Source: CAZKUN01 sp964555935 (lineage in GTDB: Bacteria > Armatimonadota > Zipacnadia > Zipacnadales > VGFC01). Taken from it: 63,271 bases of DNA. The DNA lies in NCBI GenBank assembly GCA_964555935.1, contig CAZKUN010000018.1, positions 1-63,271 of the forward strand. The letters run 5' to 3'. A model generated the notes under the pieces. The model saw only the letters and a program-made list of their open reading frames with translations, searched no databases and was not told the DNA's origin. Both the position numbers and the translations under genes were made by a program. Below, one piece after another: positions 24,567-32,973 of this stretch (position 1 is the first letter of the stretch; each line of letters starts with the position of its first letter).

Positions 24567-26453
24567 TCACTCAATTGCCGGCGCGATCTGCAGTCGCCAT
24601 ACGTTCACGGCATGCCACTCATCCGGGTCCGCCGGGCGGAGGGTGATGTGGTACACGCCCGGTTTCTTCACGGTGGTCTCGCCCATGTTGGTCCAGGTTG
24701 CCTCTTCCCAATTGCCCGCTCTGGGGATCTCGCAGACCAGCGGCTTGCCGCAGCCTGAGAGCTGAAGCGTCGTCGCGCCCGACGCCGCCGCGAACTCTCC
24801 CCGGATCCAATACTTGCCCGCTTTCGGCGCGTTGAAGAGCCAGTGAACGCGCTCGTCGGCCCGGTCCCAGAAGCCGATGTTGACGCGCTCGGACTTGGTC
24901 TCCGTGTTGATCTGCGCGCCCTCGAGCGTGGCCTGTTCGGCGGTCAGCGTTGTTGCTCCGGGGAGCGCAAAGGCGACCTCGGCTGAGGGAGCGACATCGA
25001 AACCACTCAGCTTGAACGTGTAGGCGTGCTCGCACGGGAGCGAGGTCTCGGAAAGCTCGGGCGCGTCGATCGTCAGCCGGCCCGCATCGTCAATTGAGTA
25101 ATCCACCACGCCTCGGAAGCCGAGCAGAGAGACGCGCGCGTCACCCGTGTCCTCGACGACCAGATTCTCGGCGATCACGTCGGCGTCCGGCCAACCCAGG
25201 CAGATCATGTAGAGCGCGTCGTCTTTCGTGGTGAAGCGGATATCTTCGGCGGTGAAGTCGACCTGCCCCTGCGCGTGGCCGCCCAAGCCGCGACCCCGGT
25301 CGAATAGGTTCGGGCCCTCGCCGTGGATTGCCCAAGGCCGCGTCCCGTAGATCGCCTCGCCATTGACCCGCAGCCAATCACCGATCCCAATAAGCAACTT
25401 TTGCTGGTCATCGGGAATGCTGCCGTCGGCATGGGGCGCGACGTTCAACAGCAACACTCCATTCTTGCTGACGATGTCGATGAGTTCGTGGACGAGTTCC
25501 TCGGCGGGCTTGACGTTGAGATTCTCAACATGGCACCAGCTATTGGTGGAGACGGAGTCGTCGGTCTGCCAAAGAAAATCAGGCTTCTCCTCCATCTTCC
25601 CGCGCTCGATGTCGAGGACGCCGACGCCGTCGGGGAGATGGTCGCCCTTGCGGGTGATGATGACCGGTTTCCCCCACTCCCGCTCCTTGCCGTAGTAGTA
25701 CTGAGCCATGCGGGTTTTGTAGTCGTCGGGGATCTTCGCGAGGCCGAAGTCGAACCAGATCTGGTCGGGCTGGTAGGCGTCGATGACCTCGACGATCTTG
25801 GCCAGCCAGCGGTCGTGGGCTTCGGCCGGATCCTCAAACTTGCCGTAGAGATCGCCATACCGCGGATCGGCCGTGTCCCAGCCCTCCTCGGCGGCGTAGT
25901 AGCCCTGGATATTGAAGGCGTGGTGGAAGGATGTGATGATCTTGAGCCCGCGCTTGCGCAGGGCGGCGACGAGTTCGCCCGTAACGTCGCGGCGCGGTCC
26001 CATGTCGCCGACGTTCCAGCGATTCACATCGCTCGCCCACATGCTGAACCCGTCATGGTGCTCGGCGACGGGCCCGGCGAATTTGGCGCCGGAACGCTCG
26101 TACAGATCCGCCCACTCCTCGGCGTCGAAGCGGGGCGCGGTGAACATGGGGATGAAGTCCTTGTAGCCGAACTCGGAGGGGTCGCCCCAGTTGGCGAGGT
26201 GGTGCTTGTGGACGCCGCTCTTGCTCTGATACATGTTGCGGGCGTACCACTCAGAGCCGAAGGCAGGGACGCTGTAGGCGCCCCAGTGAGCGTAGATGCC
26301 GAACTTCGCGTCCGCGAACCACTCGGGCACGGGGTGCTTGCTGAGGGAATCCCACGTGGCATCGTAGGTCTTCGGTTGCTGGGCGAGGGCGCTCGAGGCC
26401 AGCAGACTCGCGCCGATGACGACGAGAAGGAGTGATCGCACGGGTCCGTGCAT
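24567..26453 (-). CDS. Secreted alpha-L-fucosidase, GH29 family, with C-terminal module
   Basis: A 628-residue protein starting at ATG 26453 with a Sec signal (RSLLLVVIGASLLASSALAQ). The longer open frame upstream is not coding-like. The GH29 barrel begins HPVPEWFADAKFGIYAHWGA and includes KFAGPVAEHHDGFSMW. The strand carrying the nucleophile is DQIWFDFGL (Asp of WFD), followed by SKNGVLLLNVAPHADGSIP. GH29 enzymes release L-fucose from glycans by a retaining mechanism. After the barrel come a small beta-sandwich and, from ~515, a jelly-roll-like module (ATTLQLSGCGKPLVCEIP; TVKKPGVYHITLRP) suited to carbohydrate binding. It is upstream of the Gfo/Idh/MocA oxidoreductase gene on the same strand. 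A second, shorter GH29 gene is at 53332. Confidence 0.88.
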   Translation of the reverse strand: MHGPVRSLLLVVIGASLLASSALAQQPKTYDATWDSLSKHPVPEWFADAKFGIYAHWGAYSVPAFGSEWYARNMYQSKSGVHKHHLANWGDPSEFGYKDFIPMFTAPRFDAEEWADLYERSGAKFAGPVAEHHDGFSMWASDVNRWNVGDMGPRRDVTGELVAALRKRGLKIITSFHHAFNIQGYYAAEEGWDTADPRYGDLYGKFEDPAEAHDRWLAKIVEVIDAYQPDQIWFDFGLAKIPDDYKTRMAQYYYGKEREWGKPVIITRKGDHLPDGVGVLDIERGKMEEKPDFLWQTDDSVSTNSWCHVENLNVKPAEELVHELIDIVSKNGVLLLNVAPHADGSIPDDQQKLLIGIGDWLRVNGEAIYGTRPWAIHGEGPNLFDRGRGLGGHAQGQVDFTAEDIRFTTKDDALYMICLGWPDADVIAENLVVEDTGDARVSLLGFRGVVDYSIDDAGRLTIDAPELSETSLPCEHAYTFKLSGFDVAPSAEVAFALPGATTLTAEQATLEGAQINTETKSERVNIGFWDRADERVHWLFNAPKAGKYWIRGEFAAASGATTLQLSGCGKPLVCEIPRAGNWEEATWTNMGETTVKKPGVYHITLRPADPDEWHAVNVWRLQIAPAIE

Positions 26454-26521
26454 TGGTGTCCGCCTTTCGCGTGTCGTCTTGCGGCGATCACGTTTCGGCG
26501 GGCACGGGGCGCGCGCCTTCA

Positions 26522-26668
26522 TCAGGCCGGGGGGACGCGGGCCGGACGCATGAAGGCGGCGAGCATCCCCATGGCCACCAACGCGGCGAGGGCCACCAAA
26601 TGGGCCTGAGCGACGACGTCGACGATTCGGTAGAGGCTCCCGTCGAGGATTCCCGCGATCTCGTTCAT
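26522..26668 (-). CDS. Small single-pass membrane protein, unknown
   Basis: A 48-codon frame from ATG 26668 (preceded by GGGAG) to a stop at 26522. The protein starts MNEIAGILDGSLYRIVDVV and then has one hydrophobic stretch (LVALAALVAMGMLAAF) before a short basic tail. Small membrane proteins of this shape are often accessory subunits, but no family is recognised. It lies between a terminator hairpin and the fucosidase gene. Length and a plausible ribosome-binding site are the only support, so it could be non-coding. Confidence 0.4.
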   Translation of the reverse strand: MNEIAGILDGSLYRIVDVVAQAHLVALAALVAMGMLAAFMRPARVPPA

Positions 26669-26758
26669 GTCTCCCAGCCCCTCTCGTGAGGTGTTCCTTA
26701 CGAGAGCATTCCACCGAGAGGCGATTCGGATGGGGGCCGCGCGGCCCAATCGAGTCGA

Positions 26759-26788
26759 AAGGCGGTCCCATTCCTTTGGGACCGCCTT
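26759..26788 (-). terminator. Intrinsic terminator after the DUF2339 gene
   Basis: A 12-bp perfect stem, AAGGCGGTCCCA / TGGGACCGCCTT, with a 6-base loop, 22 bases beyond the stop of the minus-strand DUF2339 gene. On the minus strand the stem is followed by TCGACT rather than a T-run. Confidence 0.75.
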
Positions 26789-26810
26789 GGTTGGCAGGTG
26801 ACAGGCGGGT

Positions 26811-28931
26811 TCAGGCTTCGTCGTCTGTATCCTCGTCGGGATCGTCCTCGGCGTCTCCGCGTATGTACGCGCCGAAGCGCCCGTAAAGGAATGCCACGCC
26901 AAGGAGGATCAGCCCGAGGACGCCGAACGAGATCATCCGGTGCAGCGATCCCAGTTTCAGGAGGCGCAGGTCGTATGCGAACAGCTTCGCGAGCGCCAGC
27001 CCGAAGAGGCAGAGCGATAGCCAACGCGATGTGGCCTGGCGAGCGGACACACCCGCGGCCAGCCATCCCGCAGCGTAGAGTGACCAAACCACGGAGATTG
27101 CGACATGGCCCGCGTGGTGCCAGTTGGATGCGGATGGCCACTGGGTGTGGCGGAAGAAATGGAACGTCTCCAGCGTCAGGGCGAACAGCGCCAGCAGCGC
27201 CCCGCTGACGGAGAAGTAGCCGGGATTGGCCAGCGACTGCTCGCTAGCGGAGAGGTCGTCGCGATACCTATGGACCATCCAGGCTATCAGCGCAACCGTC
27301 CCGACCACCAGCGCCATGGCGAGGGCTCGGGCGTTGAGGAATGGCAGCCAGGCCGCTTTGGCTGAGGGCATCGACACGGCGAGCGCGAGCGCGGCTCCGC
27401 AGATCCATGTCATCGACGCCGTCCAGCGCAAGGCCTCCAGACGCCATCTCAACCCGAGCGCCATGCCCGCGGCCGACGCAACGGCCCATACGGCCGCGAC
27501 CACGCACCATCCGGTGAGCTGCCAGTCCGTCCCCGAGTCGCCGCCGTTCCAGTGGACCATGCTACGAGCTTCGACGGTCGACGCCCACACCGCCAGCACC
27601 ATGCCGGTGACGGCAAAGACCGTTGGCGTGAGGACGTGGCGCTCGTCTTCCGTGGCGTCGCTATCCTCGTTCAGGTACATCCACGCGGCCAAGACAATCC
27701 CGCCGAGCCCGAGCATCGCGGCGAGCATGCGCCAGTTGATGAACGGTATCCAAAGCTCGTTGTGGGAGAGGCTACCTGCGACCAGGGCCGTCCCGACCGC
27801 CCCGGCCCCAATCGCGAAGCCAAGGTAGCGCAACGGGCGCATCCGCCAGGCCATCCCGATTCCCACGCTCGTAATCCCGAGCACCGCCCACATCGCCCCC
27901 AAACCTAGCCACGTCGGGAGTGCGAGGTCTGTACCCACGGGGGAGGCGACGTCGAAGATACGACAGACCTCAATCGACAGCCAGCAGGTAACCAGCACGC
28001 TCACGACCACGGCGAAGCCGCTGGTCGCCATGAATGAGCGTTCCCCGTCACTCAGTTTGTCGCCGGTATGGTGACGCACGAAACCGATCGCCGCCGTGCA
28101 GGCGATGAGGAGGATGAACGCCAACCCGCGGAAGCTCACAAAGGGCGTCCACTCGGCGCCGAAGGACGGTGCCGACACGCATAGCCCGGTCGCCACTGCA
28201 AGTCCCCAGAAGGCGCACCCACACCAGCGCAAGGCCGGGAGCCGCAAGGGAATCCCGGCAAGGAACGTCAGGAGCCCGAGAACGACCCACATGCCCGTCA
28301 GCGCGAACCACGTGCCGTAGGTCCGATCGAGGCCATCAGGCATCGAGACTCCGAAGACACGGGTGACCTCGATGGTCAGCCACCAGGTCACCAGCACGCT
28401 CGCCAAGACCGCGAAGCCGCCAGTCGGGAGAGATGTGCGTTCCCGCTCGCCCATCTTGTCTTCGGCGTGATGCCGCACGTAGGCGAGGGCCGCCGTGCAG
28501 ATGATGAGGAGGATGAACGCCAGCCCGCGGAAGTTCGCGAAGGGCTCCCACTCCACGCCAGAGGACGGAATCGACACGCACAGCCCGGTCGCCATCGCGA
28601 GAGCCCAGAAGACGCATCCCCACAAGCGCAAGGCCGCTAGCCGCAGCCCGAGGCCGACAGAGAAGGTCAGCAACCCCAGCACGACCCACATTCCCGTCAG
28701 CGTGAACCAAGTCCCGTAGTTTCGGTCGATGCCGGCAGGCACGTGGATGCCGAAGGCGCGCGTGACCTCGATGGTCAGCCACCAGCCAACCAGCAGGGCC
28801 GTTGTTGCGGCAAAGCTGCTGACGGGCATCCCTTCGCGCTCGCCATCGCCCATCCGCTCGCGGTGGATATGGCGCAGTAGCCCAATCCCAGCCGCGCCGA
28901 CTATCGCCAGCACGAACGTGAACGTCCGCAA
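26811..28931 (-). CDS. DUF2339 membrane protein, part 2 (after an in-frame TGA)
   Basis: This is the C-terminal half of a polytopic membrane protein, in the same frame as the gene at 28947-31499 and separated from it only by one TGA codon. About 700 residues consist of repeated four-helix units. Three share a recognisable line: WWLTIEVTRAFG, WWLTIEVTRVFG and CWLSIEVCRIFD. Each unit ends near a W-x-PF.....R motif (EWEPFANFRGLAF, EWTPFVSFRGLAF). The C-terminus RLLKLGSLHRMISFGVLGL followed by an acidic tail is typical of DUF2339 proteins. A TTG at 28931 gives a formal start, but no ribosome-binding site supports independent translation. The function of DUF2339 is unknown, though it has been suggested to act in envelope or glycan processes. 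Confidence 0.75.
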   Translation of the reverse strand: MRTFTFVLAIVGAAGIGLLRHIHRERMGDGEREGMPVSSFAATTALLVGWWLTIEVTRAFGIHVPAGIDRNYGTWFTLTGMWVVLGLLTFSVGLGLRLAALRLWGCVFWALAMATGLCVSIPSSGVEWEPFANFRGLAFILLIICTAALAYVRHHAEDKMGERERTSLPTGGFAVLASVLVTWWLTIEVTRVFGVSMPDGLDRTYGTWFALTGMWVVLGLLTFLAGIPLRLPALRWCGCAFWGLAVATGLCVSAPSFGAEWTPFVSFRGLAFILLIACTAAIGFVRHHTGDKLSDGERSFMATSGFAVVVSVLVTCWLSIEVCRIFDVASPVGTDLALPTWLGLGAMWAVLGITSVGIGMAWRMRPLRYLGFAIGAGAVGTALVAGSLSHNELWIPFINWRMLAAMLGLGGIVLAAWMYLNEDSDATEDERHVLTPTVFAVTGMVLAVWASTVEARSMVHWNGGDSGTDWQLTGWCVVAAVWAVASAAGMALGLRWRLEALRWTASMTWICGAALALAVSMPSAKAAWLPFLNARALAMALVVGTVALIAWMVHRYRDDLSASEQSLANPGYFSVSGALLALFALTLETFHFFRHTQWPSASNWHHAGHVAISVVWSLYAAGWLAAGVSARQATSRWLSLCLFGLALAKLFAYDLRLLKLGSLHRMISFGVLGLILLGVAFLYGRFGAYIRGDAEDDPDEDTDDEA

Positions 28932-28946
28932 GCTCAGGAAGGGAGC

Positions 28947-31499
28947 TCACTCGGCTCTGAAGGACAGCACGGACACGCAGACCATCAGCACGATGGCTGC
29001 CCCCCCGACCGCCGACCCCGTCCAGTGCCACGCCTGTGCGCGTCCATACAGCCTGATCAGCGCGTAGAGGACCGCGCAAGCCATGGCGACCATGGCCGCG
29101 GCGAACCATGCCTGCGGCATCCATCCGATCGCCCCCACCAGCGGCCCGTGAGCGACGATGCTCCACATCTCCTCGGCCAGACCCGTCGCCGCGACGACGC
29201 CGGCCGCCGCCGCAAGAGCCATCTCAGTGCCGGACTCGATCGTCCCACGCGCCCAGCGCTTGAGCGTCCCCGAACATCCGAGGGCTGCGGCGACGACCAG
29301 TGCCGCGATGAACCGCGGATTCAGCAAGCCAGGCCAATCGTACATTACGGATGATCCTCCCAGCACCACCGTCGCGAGTCCGGTGCCGAGGAGTGCCGTC
29401 ATGGCGATCTCATACACGAACTGCAGCCTCGACCGCAGTCCCACGCCATACACGACCGAGATGATGGCGGCCCATGCCGCCCAGATGCAGAGCCAGGCGG
29501 CGCTGCGCCAGTGGGGGTGGAAGGCCGGGAACCACGCTTCGTGGCTGAACGCTCCGAGAATCTCACGCGCCGTGAGCGCGCAGAGCGCAATGCCAGAGGC
29601 CAGCGTCATCACGCCCGCCGTCGAGCGCTCATCGTCGTCGGCCTCGCTGAGCTTCAGATACAGCCAGGCGGTTGCTGCCGCGGATCCGGCGAGCACGAGG
29701 TAGAGCGCGCCGCGCTCGTTGATCAGCGCCAGGTCGTAGGGCAGCGTCACGCGCGCGTCGACCCACACCGTGTAGCACGCCGCCAGTCCCCAGACACCCA
29801 GGCCGGCGCCACGCAACTCAGGGCGCTTGCTGGCGAATCCCAGCGCCACCAAAACGGCCGCTTCCGCCGCCCAGGCCATCGCCAGCGGATGCCCGCCGAC
29901 CAGCAGCGGGAAGCCTATCGTCAGGAACGCCAATCCCATTCCGAGGTTGCAGTAGAGGAGACTCTTGTCATTCGGCAGACGCCTGACCGTCTCGATCAGG
30001 AGCCCGGCGAAGAAGGCGGCCAAGATGAACGCCAGCGCCGCGCGGTGCCACCGAGGGTCTCCGGGGAGCATGTAGAGCGCCGTCGTCGAGTACGCAACGG
30101 TTGCGAGGGCCACCAGCGACACGTCGGCCCAATCGGCTACTTTCCGCAGGCGCAAGGCGTATAGCGAGCCGATCCCGACGAACAGGACGAAATTGACGCT
30201 CAGGAACGGCAGGACGGTCCAAAGGAGTCCGTCGTTGTATTTGCCGATGAACCACGAGACCAGCAGCACCAGCGTGGCGACGAACGAGATGAGGTTCATC
30301 TCCCGCCAGCGTCTGAAGGCCGACACGGCGAGGATGCCACCGTTGAGACACGTCACGTAGGCCCAAAAGCGGATTGCATAGTCTGGCCCGCCGTGGGAAC
30401 TCTTGAGCAGGAATGGCGTCGCGAACCCACCGAGGGTGGCCAGGAGGATCAGCGCGCGCGAATCATGTCTCACCGACATGCCCGCGCAGATCGCCGTTAC
30501 GACGGCCATCAGACCGAAGGGCAGGAGAATGTCGGCGAACAGGCCGTACCGTATGGCGGCGGCCCAGATGCTCAGGTAGAGCACGCCGACGCCCGCGCCG
30601 GTCAGGCCCTCCGGGTACCAGCTCTCGGTGCGCTTGCGCGCCAATTCGGCGGCCCCAACCATCCCCAGCCCCAGCACCACGCCAAGCGCAACGCGCCCTT
30701 CCGGCTGGATGAACTTCCATCCGTAGGCCAAACCAAAAGCCGCCGCGATGAGGACCAAGCCGGAACCGGCCCATAGGGCCAACTTGCCGCCGATCAACGC
30801 CTCCCAATCGATTGCCTTGCGTGCCTTCCGTTTGCGCGGCGCGGGAGTCGAAGGAGGACGCGCGGGCTCAGGCTCGCGGGCGACAGACGCGGCCGGCCTG
30901 ACGGGTTCAGGCTTCGGCTCAGGCTGAACGACCGGAGGCGGTTCAGGCTTCGGTTCGGGCTCCGGGTCAGGCGGCACGACCGGAGGTGGCTCGGGCGCGA
31001 CCGGAGGAGGCGCGACCGGCTCGCGAGGACGCAACGCCTTGCGCATCTCCTCGGCGGCCTGCTTCCGGTACTTCTCCGCCGCGCGAGCGGACGAGGTTTC
31101 CGGCATCGACACCGGCTTGCGCGCTGCTGGCTTAGGGGCATCAGCCACGGGCTCGGGCTGCGGTTCGGGATCCACTTCGGAGAGTTCGACGGCGGGTTTA
31201 GACGCCGGTTCTGCCAGGGGAGCATCGACCAGCGGCGGCGCGAACCGGGAGTCGTCGGGTTCTGACGAACCGAGGGCCGCCTCGAGCGCGCGGACTTTCT
31301 CGCTGAGTTTGGCCACTTCATCCTTGGAGCCGAGGTCACGCATGGAGTCGCGGAGCTGCGTGACGTACCGTCCTAACGTATCGACCTCGCGCCGGGCCGC
31401 GCTCGCGTCAGAACTCGCCTTGATGAGGAGGAAGATGACGATGAGGACGACTGGCGCGACGATGAAGACGCCGACTCCGAATACCCACAGTCCACCCAT
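28947..31499 (-). CDS. DUF2339 membrane protein, part 1 (ends at an in-frame TGA)
   Basis: 850 residues from ATG 31499. One N-terminal membrane helix (VFGVGVFIVAPVVLIVIFLL) is followed by a coiled coil (VTQLRDSMRDLGSKDEVAKL). Then comes a long Pro/Glu/Lys linker (~105-235, e.g. PEPEPKPEPPPVVQPEPKPE). From IDWEALIGGKLALWAGSGLV, the DUF2339 signature, about 20 or more helices follow (LLATLGGFATPFLL; VLYLSIWAAAIRYGLF). It stops at TGA 28947-28949, where aligned repeat units have Trp (EWTPF...), while the reading frame continues unbroken for another ~700 residues. The full protein would be ~1562 residues, at the long end for the family. It lies downstream of the response regulator gene (145-base gap) on the same strand. 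Confidence 0.82.
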   Translation of the reverse strand: MGGLWVFGVGVFIVAPVVLIVIFLLIKASSDASAARREVDTLGRYVTQLRDSMRDLGSKDEVAKLSEKVRALEAALGSSEPDDSRFAPPLVDAPLAEPASKPAVELSEVDPEPQPEPVADAPKPAARKPVSMPETSSARAAEKYRKQAAEEMRKALRPREPVAPPPVAPEPPPVVPPDPEPEPKPEPPPVVQPEPKPEPVRPAASVAREPEPARPPSTPAPRKRKARKAIDWEALIGGKLALWAGSGLVLIAAAFGLAYGWKFIQPEGRVALGVVLGLGMVGAAELARKRTESWYPEGLTGAGVGVLYLSIWAAAIRYGLFADILLPFGLMAVVTAICAGMSVRHDSRALILLATLGGFATPFLLKSSHGGPDYAIRFWAYVTCLNGGILAVSAFRRWREMNLISFVATLVLLVSWFIGKYNDGLLWTVLPFLSVNFVLFVGIGSLYALRLRKVADWADVSLVALATVAYSTTALYMLPGDPRWHRAALAFILAAFFAGLLIETVRRLPNDKSLLYCNLGMGLAFLTIGFPLLVGGHPLAMAWAAEAAVLVALGFASKRPELRGAGLGVWGLAACYTVWVDARVTLPYDLALINERGALYLVLAGSAAATAWLYLKLSEADDDERSTAGVMTLASGIALCALTAREILGAFSHEAWFPAFHPHWRSAAWLCIWAAWAAIISVVYGVGLRSRLQFVYEIAMTALLGTGLATVVLGGSSVMYDWPGLLNPRFIAALVVAAALGCSGTLKRWARGTIESGTEMALAAAAGVVAATGLAEEMWSIVAHGPLVGAIGWMPQAWFAAAMVAMACAVLYALIRLYGRAQAWHWTGSAVGGAAIVLMVCVSVLSFRAE

Positions 31500-31644
31500 C
31501 CGAGCACCTCCACGAGTTGGCTACTACTGTAAGCGTAGCCGCCATCGTCGCCACCGCAGCGTGGCGCAAGACCCAATGAGGGCGATCCATGGACCTAGTG
31601 TTCTGGGCCCTACGGCGTCGGGGGCTCAGGCCGATCGGGCAGTC

Positions 31645-32304
31645 CTATGGGGTATCTGTCAGTCCATACCGCACGGCAAGCAGCGCTGCTTCGATGCGAT
31701 CGGTGACGTTGAGTTTGGCGAGGATGCTCGACACGTGGTTCTTGACGGTCTTCTCACTGATGAACAGCTCTTCCGCGACCTCTCTGTTGCGCATGCCCTT
31801 GCCCAGCAGAGCGAGGATCTCCATCTCGCGCTTGCTGAGTTCGGCGAATACTTCCTTGCCATGGGCGCGCAGGCGATTGACACGAGCAAACTCCTGCATG
31901 ACGACCACCGCGCGGGATGGCGAGAGGTAGCCGCCTCCTCTGGCGACGACGCGAATCGCCTCGACGACCTCGGCGGGTGGAGCGCTCTTGATCACGTATC
32001 CACGCGCGCCGGCTTTGACAGCTTCGAACACGCTCTTGTCATCATCGAGGACGGTTAGCATGACGACGGCGCACTCGGGCATCTCCTCCGCGATCCGACG
32101 GGTCGCGTCGATGCCATCCATCTTGGGCATGTTGATGTCCATGAGGATGACGTCGGGCTTCCGCGCCTCCGCCGCGACGATCGCAGCCTCACCATTGGCC
32201 GCATCGCCGACGGCATCGATGTCTTCCTCAAGGTTGAGAAGACTCACCATGGCGTGGCGGAGCATGGTCTCGTCGTCAACGACCAGAACGCGAATCTTCG
32301 GCAT
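31645..32304 (-). CDS. NarL/FixJ-type response regulator
   Basis: 219 residues from ATG 32304, preceded by AAGGGGAA. The longer open frame upstream lacks a start signal. Residues 1-120 are a receiver domain: acidic pair VVDDE, phospho-acceptor Asp in VILMDINMPKMDGIDATRR, Thr in VVMLTVLDDD and Lys in GYVIKSAPPAE. Residues ~150-215 are a LuxR-type helix-turn-helix (LSKREMEILALLGKGMRNRE, then ISEKTVKNHVSSILAKL). It should bind DNA when phosphorylated. Its gene is 113 bases downstream of the hybrid histidine kinase on the same strand, so the two probably form a two-component system. The DUF2339 gene follows on the same strand and is a candidate target. No operator can be pointed to. Confidence 0.93.
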   Translation of the reverse strand: MPKIRVLVVDDETMLRHAMVSLLNLEEDIDAVGDAANGEAAIVAAEARKPDVILMDINMPKMDGIDATRRIAEEMPECAVVMLTVLDDDKSVFEAVKAGARGYVIKSAPPAEVVEAIRVVARGGGYLSPSRAVVVMQEFARVNRLRAHGKEVFAELSKREMEILALLGKGMRNREVAEELFISEKTVKNHVSSILAKLNVTDRIEAALLAVRYGLTDTP

Positions 32305-32417
32305 CTGGTAATTCCCCTTACTGTATCCAGGGAGTGCTCCCACGGCAGTATTGGCTCCGGGTCGATGGTTGTCCTGCCGGCGGGAGGGTGGAAGATGCAG
32401 CGGGGCGGGTAGGGACG

Positions 32418-32973
32418 TCAGGCGTCGAGGACGCCGCGAACGGCCTGAGCGAGAGCGTCGGGAGTGAATGGCTTCCCCAGGAAGGGGGTGTCTCCTACCG
32501 TCACGCCATGGTGGGCGACCGTCTCCGGAGCGTAGCCTGACATGAAGAGCACCTTCAGGTCCGCACGGCACTTGAGGAGGCGTTCGTAGAGTTCGCCGCC
32601 GCCGCCGTCTGGCATCACCACGTCCGAGAGCAGCAGGTCAACGCTATCGCCTACCTCGGCGAACAACTCGTCCGCGTCAGCGGGGCTCGCGCAAGGAACA
32701 ACGTGGTAGCCCTGTGCCTCCAGGATGCGCTGCGCGATCCCGCGGACCACATCTTCATCCTCCACGAGCATGATCGTCTCGGAGCCGCGTGGACGATCCC
32801 GCTCGCCCGTGACCGCGACATCCGCCCCCACGGGCCCCTCGGCGCGCGGCAACAATACGGTGAACGTAGTGCCTTCGCCGACAACGCTGTCGACAGCGAT
32901 GTGGCCACCGTGCTGCCCGACGATACCGTAGACGGTCGCGAGCCCCAGCCCGGTGCCGCTCCCGACCTCCTTA
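32418..32973 (-). CDS. Hybrid histidine kinase, part 2: end of ATPase domain and receiver domain
   Basis: C-terminal ~185 codons of the kinase gene, in a different frame from part 1. They open with KEVGSGTGLGLATVYGIVGQ (the G2 box of the HATPase_c fold) and close that domain with GTTFTVLLPR. A receiver domain follows: IMLVEDEDVVRGIAQRIL, phospho-acceptor in VDLLLSDVVMPDGGG, KVLFMSGYAPE and FLGKPFTPDALA (Lys). An apparent open frame extends to 33131 but is out of phase beyond about 32973. Removing one base (forward-strand A 32973) joins both parts in frame, giving 951 codons in total. Translation of this part alone is unlikely. Confidence 0.8.

Noticed and set aside
28947..28949. TGA read as Trp (alternative genetic code)
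   Set aside because: Many genes here end naturally in TGA (e.g. 678, 12066, 61570) and Trp is encoded by TGG throughout, so only a local mutation, error or readthrough is plausible.
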